From Streptomyces sp. NWU339 (GTDB lineage: Bacteria; Actinomycetota; Actinomycetes; Streptomycetales; Streptomycetaceae): a DNA stretch of 64,000 nt. The stretch lies in assembly GCF_003143855.1 (NCBI RefSeq), contig NZ_QFRK01000015.1, forward strand, positions 88,444 to 152,443, given 5' to 3'. Positions 61,544-64,000 of the stretch are shown here, piece by piece (the stretch's first letter is position 1; every line of letters starts with the position of its first letter). A program made the position numbers and the translations under genes. The notes under the pieces were generated by a model. It was given only the letters and a program-made list of their open reading frames with translations, made no database searches and was not told where the DNA came from.

Positions 61544-61676
61544 TCACCTGATCCGGTCCGGCCCTGCGGAGGGTACGGAGCAGCAGCACGGCCCCGACAT
61601 GGACGCTGCTCCCTCACGACCGTCCGCGGACACCGCGGGCCCGGCACTCCGGTGAGTACCGGGCCCGCCTTGTGTG

Positions 61677-62693
61677 TCAGTGGCCTGGTGTGAGGGCCGC
61701 AGTGAGCAGCGACTGGACCGTCGGCGGCACTCGTAGGGTCCCCCGGGTGCGCGGACTCATCATGTACACGGCGCGGCGCTCCAGGTCGCGGGTGGCCCCT
61801 ATGCCACTGAGGTAACCGTGGACGACGCCCGCCATGCCCCACACGGTGGTACCGCCGGGCAGGACCATGCTGTCGAGTCCCGCGCCGCAGAAGGCCCGGC
61901 CGCCTCTGACGTACGGAACGTCCGGGACCCGGAACATGTGCGCGAGACTCTCGGCAGTGAGGAGTTCACCGTCGAACAGGGCCGTCAGGAACCGGTCCAG
62001 ATCCGGGACGGACGAGATCATCTCGCCTGCGGCACCGTGAATCGTGGGGCTGTGTTCGGTGACGTCGATCCCGTTCTCGTACCCACGGATGTGCGGTGCG
62101 GGCATGGTGGGGTCGGCGCCCGGCAGTGTGGTCGCGGTCAGCCCGAGAGGGCGCAGGATGCGTTCCTCGATGTCCTGCGCGTACGGGCGTCCGGTGAGCT
62201 GTTCGACGAGCATCCCGGCCACCACATAGTTGGCACGGGTGATCTGCTGCCGGGTGCCGGGGGCGAAGGTGAGCGGCTCCCGCAGGGCGAGGTCGATCAG
62301 CTGCGCGGGGGTGAAGACGTCGAAGCGGTGGCGCAGGAACCAGGGTGTGTCGTTGTAGCGGACGTCGCTGTCGTCGGCCAGCCCGCTGGTGTGGTCGAGG
62401 AGCTGGCGTACGGTCACGGGTGCCTGGAGCAGCCCGGGCAAGTGGCGCTCGACCGGCTCGTCCGGGTCGATCAGGCCGTCGTCGACCAGCCCGAGCACGA
62501 CCGCCGCGACGAAGGTCTTGGTGACTCCGCCGATGCGGAACTTGTGGTCGAGGCCGGCCTGTTCGCCGGTGGTGAGGTCGGCGACCCCGGACGCCGCCGA
62601 CCAGGGGCCCTGTGGTCCTTCGACCCGCAGGAGTACCGCGGTGGCCTCGTCGTCCGGGTGCCTGCCCACCGCCTGTTCGAGCGCCTCATTCAC
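61677..62693 (-). CDS. Beta-lactamase/esterase-family protein lacking the catalytic Ser
   Basis: 338 residues (GTG at 62693; ATG at 62729 is an alternative) with a class C beta-lactamase/EstB fold pattern: RIGGVTKTFVAAVVLGLVD, RQLLDHTSGLADD, PGTRQQITRANYVVAGMLVE, HGAAGEMISSVPDLDRFLTA. In the usual SxxK motif the nucleophile Ser is Gly (GGVTK), and the usual YSN is ITR. It is therefore probably not a normal serine hydrolase, unless it is a binding or regulatory paralogue. It overlaps the end of the next gene upstream, an intact-motif paralogue, indicating tandem duplication and divergence. Confidence 0.75.
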   Translation of the reverse strand: MNEALEQAVGRHPDDEATAVLLRVEGPQGPWSAASGVADLTTGEQAGLDHKFRIGGVTKTFVAAVVLGLVDDGLIDPDEPVERHLPGLLQAPVTVRQLLDHTSGLADDSDVRYNDTPWFLRHRFDVFTPAQLIDLALREPLTFAPGTRQQITRANYVVAGMLVEQLTGRPYAQDIEERILRPLGLTATTLPGADPTMPAPHIRGYENGIDVTEHSPTIHGAAGEMISSVPDLDRFLTALFDGELLTAESLAHMFRVPDVPYVRGGRAFCGAGLDSMVLPGGTTVWGMAGVVHGYLSGIGATRDLERRAVYMMSPRTRGTLRVPPTVQSLLTAALTPGH

Positions 62694-64000
62694 CCGACGC
62701 CACCCGTTCCACAGGCTCGTCGTCGGCATGCGCCCAGGTGGCGATCATCTCCCCGGTGCCGAGGCCGCCGCCCGCCCGTCGGACGGTGTCCGCGATGAAG
62801 GTGTTGACCTGTTTGCCGTTCTCGGAGTTGGTCAGCACGATGAGACCCTCGCCGCTGTCGACGCGGGTGAAGGTGCCGACGCGGTAGCCGACGCGGTAGC
62901 CGACGGTACGGCCACCGTGGCCGTACTCCACATCGCCTCCGGTGGTGTCGACGACGGTGCCGAGGCCGTAGAAACTGCCGGGATGCCAGATCGTCAGCAT
63001 CTGCTGCGCCAGTGGGCGGCTCAGCAGGGTGCCGGGTTCGCCGAGGTAGGCGCGGCGGACCTCCAGCGCCACCTTGGCGAGGTCCTCGGCACTCGCCCAC
63101 AGCCCGCCGGCCGCGACCTCGTTGCGGACGCGCCAGCGGCCGGGTATCGGGGCACCGTCCGGATCGTGGCCGACAGCCACCGGGGCCGGTGCGACGCCGG
63201 GGTGGTTCTGGTCGAAGCTGCTGTCTGCCATGGACAGCGGGTCCAGGACGAGGCGCCGCATCATCGCTTCGAAGGGCTCCCCGGTGACGTCGAGGAGCAA
63301 CTGCTCCAGGACCGAGAAGTTGATGTTCGTCTTCTTGAAGACGGTGCCGGCCGGGTGCTCGGCCCGCACCGGCGCGTTGGTGGCGGGCGGGCGGCCCTCG
63401 AGAATCTCGGGGATCTCCGGCATGGGCTCGGCGGGCAGGTAGTTGGTCGGGGGGACGTGACTGAGGCCCGACTGATGGCTGATCAGCTCCCGCAGGGTGA
63501 TCCGGGCGCCGTCCGGGACCTGCCATGTGGTGAGGTACCGGTTGATGTCGGCATCGAGGTTGAGCACACCGTCACCGACGAGCTGGAGCACGGCCAGCAT
63601 CGTGACGTGCTTGCTCACCGAGGCCACCTGGAAGGCGGTGCGGGGGGTGACCGGTTCGGGGCGGTCGGCGGCCGTCACCCCGTACCCTTCCACGGACACC
63701 ACCTCGCCGCCGCGCAGCAGCGCGATGCTCACACCGGGGACGTGGTGGGACGCCATGAGCTCCTGGAGTTCCCGCCGGAACGTCCGTGGTAAGAGGACGG
63801 CCCGGACCGGCTCGGCAGTCGGATGTGCGTCGGTTGTCATGCCCTGTCCTTCCATCAGTGAGTCGACGGCCTCGGCCAGGGCGGCCAGGGTGTCGTACTC
63901 GTACAGCATCCGCAGGGTCAGCGGCAGACCGCGGCGGCGTGCCGCGCCGATCACCCTGATGACCAGCAGGGAGTCCCCGCCGTAGTCGAAGAAGTTGTCG
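62686..64000 (-). CDS. Carrier-protein domain in frame with a beta-lactamase-family hydrolase (partial)
   Basis: The frame is open to the right edge. The visible N-terminal part, DNFFDYGGDSLLVIRVIG, is a peptidyl/aryl carrier motif with the phosphopantetheine Ser, followed by helices to DSLMEGQG. Then a beta-lactamase-family domain (about 385 residues) has FQVASVSKHVTMLAVLQLVG (SxxK intact), ISHQSGLSHVPP and YGHGGRTVGYRVG. The usual YxN is replaced by KKTN. A nine-base duplication gives GYRVGYRVG. An ATG at 63840 with a GGAAGGA site could start the hydrolase alone, so either a fusion or two overlapping products is possible. The gene upstream, probably an NRPS, is outside the window. Confidence 0.7.
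   Translation of the reverse strand, partial: DNFFDYGGDSLLVIRVIGAARRRGLPLTLRMLYEYDTLAALAEAVDSLMEGQGMTTDAHPTAEPVRAVLLPRTFRRELQELMASHHVPGVSIALLRGGEVVSVEGYGVTAADRPEPVTPRTAFQVASVSKHVTMLAVLQLVGDGVLNLDADINRYLTTWQVPDGARITLRELISHQSGLSHVPPTNYLPAEPMPEIPEILEGRPPATNAPVRAEHPAGTVFKKTNINFSVLEQLLLDVTGEPFEAMMRRLVLDPLSMADSSFDQNHPGVAPAPVAVGHDPDGAPIPGRWRVRNEVAAGGLWASAEDLAKVALEVRRAYLGEPGTLLSRPLAQQMLTIWHPGSFYGLGTVVDTTGGDVEYGHGGRTVGYRVGYRVGTFTRVDSGEGLIVLTNSENGKQVNTFIADTVRRAGGGLGTGEMIATWAHADDEPVERVASGE

Overview
The window is high-GC actinobacterial DNA. SARP/AfsR, LuxR, GntR and MHS-type genes, a mycothiol-type DsbA protein, a class II DAHP synthase, frequent GTG/TTG starts and many ATGA/GTGA overlaps point to Streptomyces or a close relative. 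No rRNA, tRNA or CRISPR array was seen.

Region 1 (1-15.7 kb) looks like a CoA-dependent catabolic regulon. It holds two family III CoA-transferases, an acyl-CoA dehydrogenase, both ETF subunits, a MaoC-type hydratase, a CitE-type lyase, a TesB thioesterase, several SDRs, an MHS permease, a GntR/FCD regulator and the start of a probable binding lipoprotein. The hydratase-lyase-CoA-transferase set resembles itaconate/mesaconate-type (C5 dicarboxylate) degradation. A similar AT-rich element sits before six of its transcription units and is the likely operator of the GntR protein. Three genes are damaged: a frameshifted SDR, a broken MmgE/PrpD gene and an SDR lacking its catalytic Tyr.

Region 2 (15.8-48.4 kb) is flanked by two direct copies of a 562-bp segment carrying the same truncated rhomboid gene, 32,060 bp apart. 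Beside the left copy lie transposase, LysR and EamA remnants, and beside the right copy a tyrosine-integrase remnant. Between them is a biosynthetic cluster I cannot match to a known product. It encodes (i) p-aminophenylalanine supply: DAHP synthase, aminodeoxychorismate synthase, chorismate mutase, prephenate-dehydrogenase homologue and aminotransferase; (ii) a flavoprotein and a lyase resembling the CreE/CreD pair that makes nitrite from aspartate; (iii) an AMP-forming ligase that could be a CreM-like diazotase; (iv) three ATP-grasp proteins with five ATP-grasp domains, two MFS exporters and a serine acetyltransferase/cysteine synthase pair; (v) an indigoidine-synthetase-like NRPS (A-Ox-T-TE) followed by a 4-OT tautomerase; (vi) a DNA-aminomethylase-like protein, a DsbA-like protein and a PEP-mutase-superfamily protein; (vii) a LuxR regulator divergent from a small secreted peptide with four DIGWN repeats. 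A plausible reading is diazotisation or other N-N chemistry on an arylamine amino acid, followed by ribosome-independent peptide ligation and export.

Region 3 (48.4-61.3 kb) starts with about 0.9 kb without a recognisable gene. It then has an ImmA/IrrE-like protein, an MAB_1171c-type membrane protein, a NUDIX hydrolase and a convergent XRE regulator. These are followed by a NarL-type two-component pair, an AfsR-like SARP, a DedA protein and an FtsX-type ABC transporter.

Region 4 (61.4-64 kb) is the edge of a second NRPS-type locus: a TauD/SyrP-like oxygenase remnant, a serine-hydrolase paralogue lacking its nucleophile, and a carrier protein in frame with a beta-lactamase-family domain that runs off the window.
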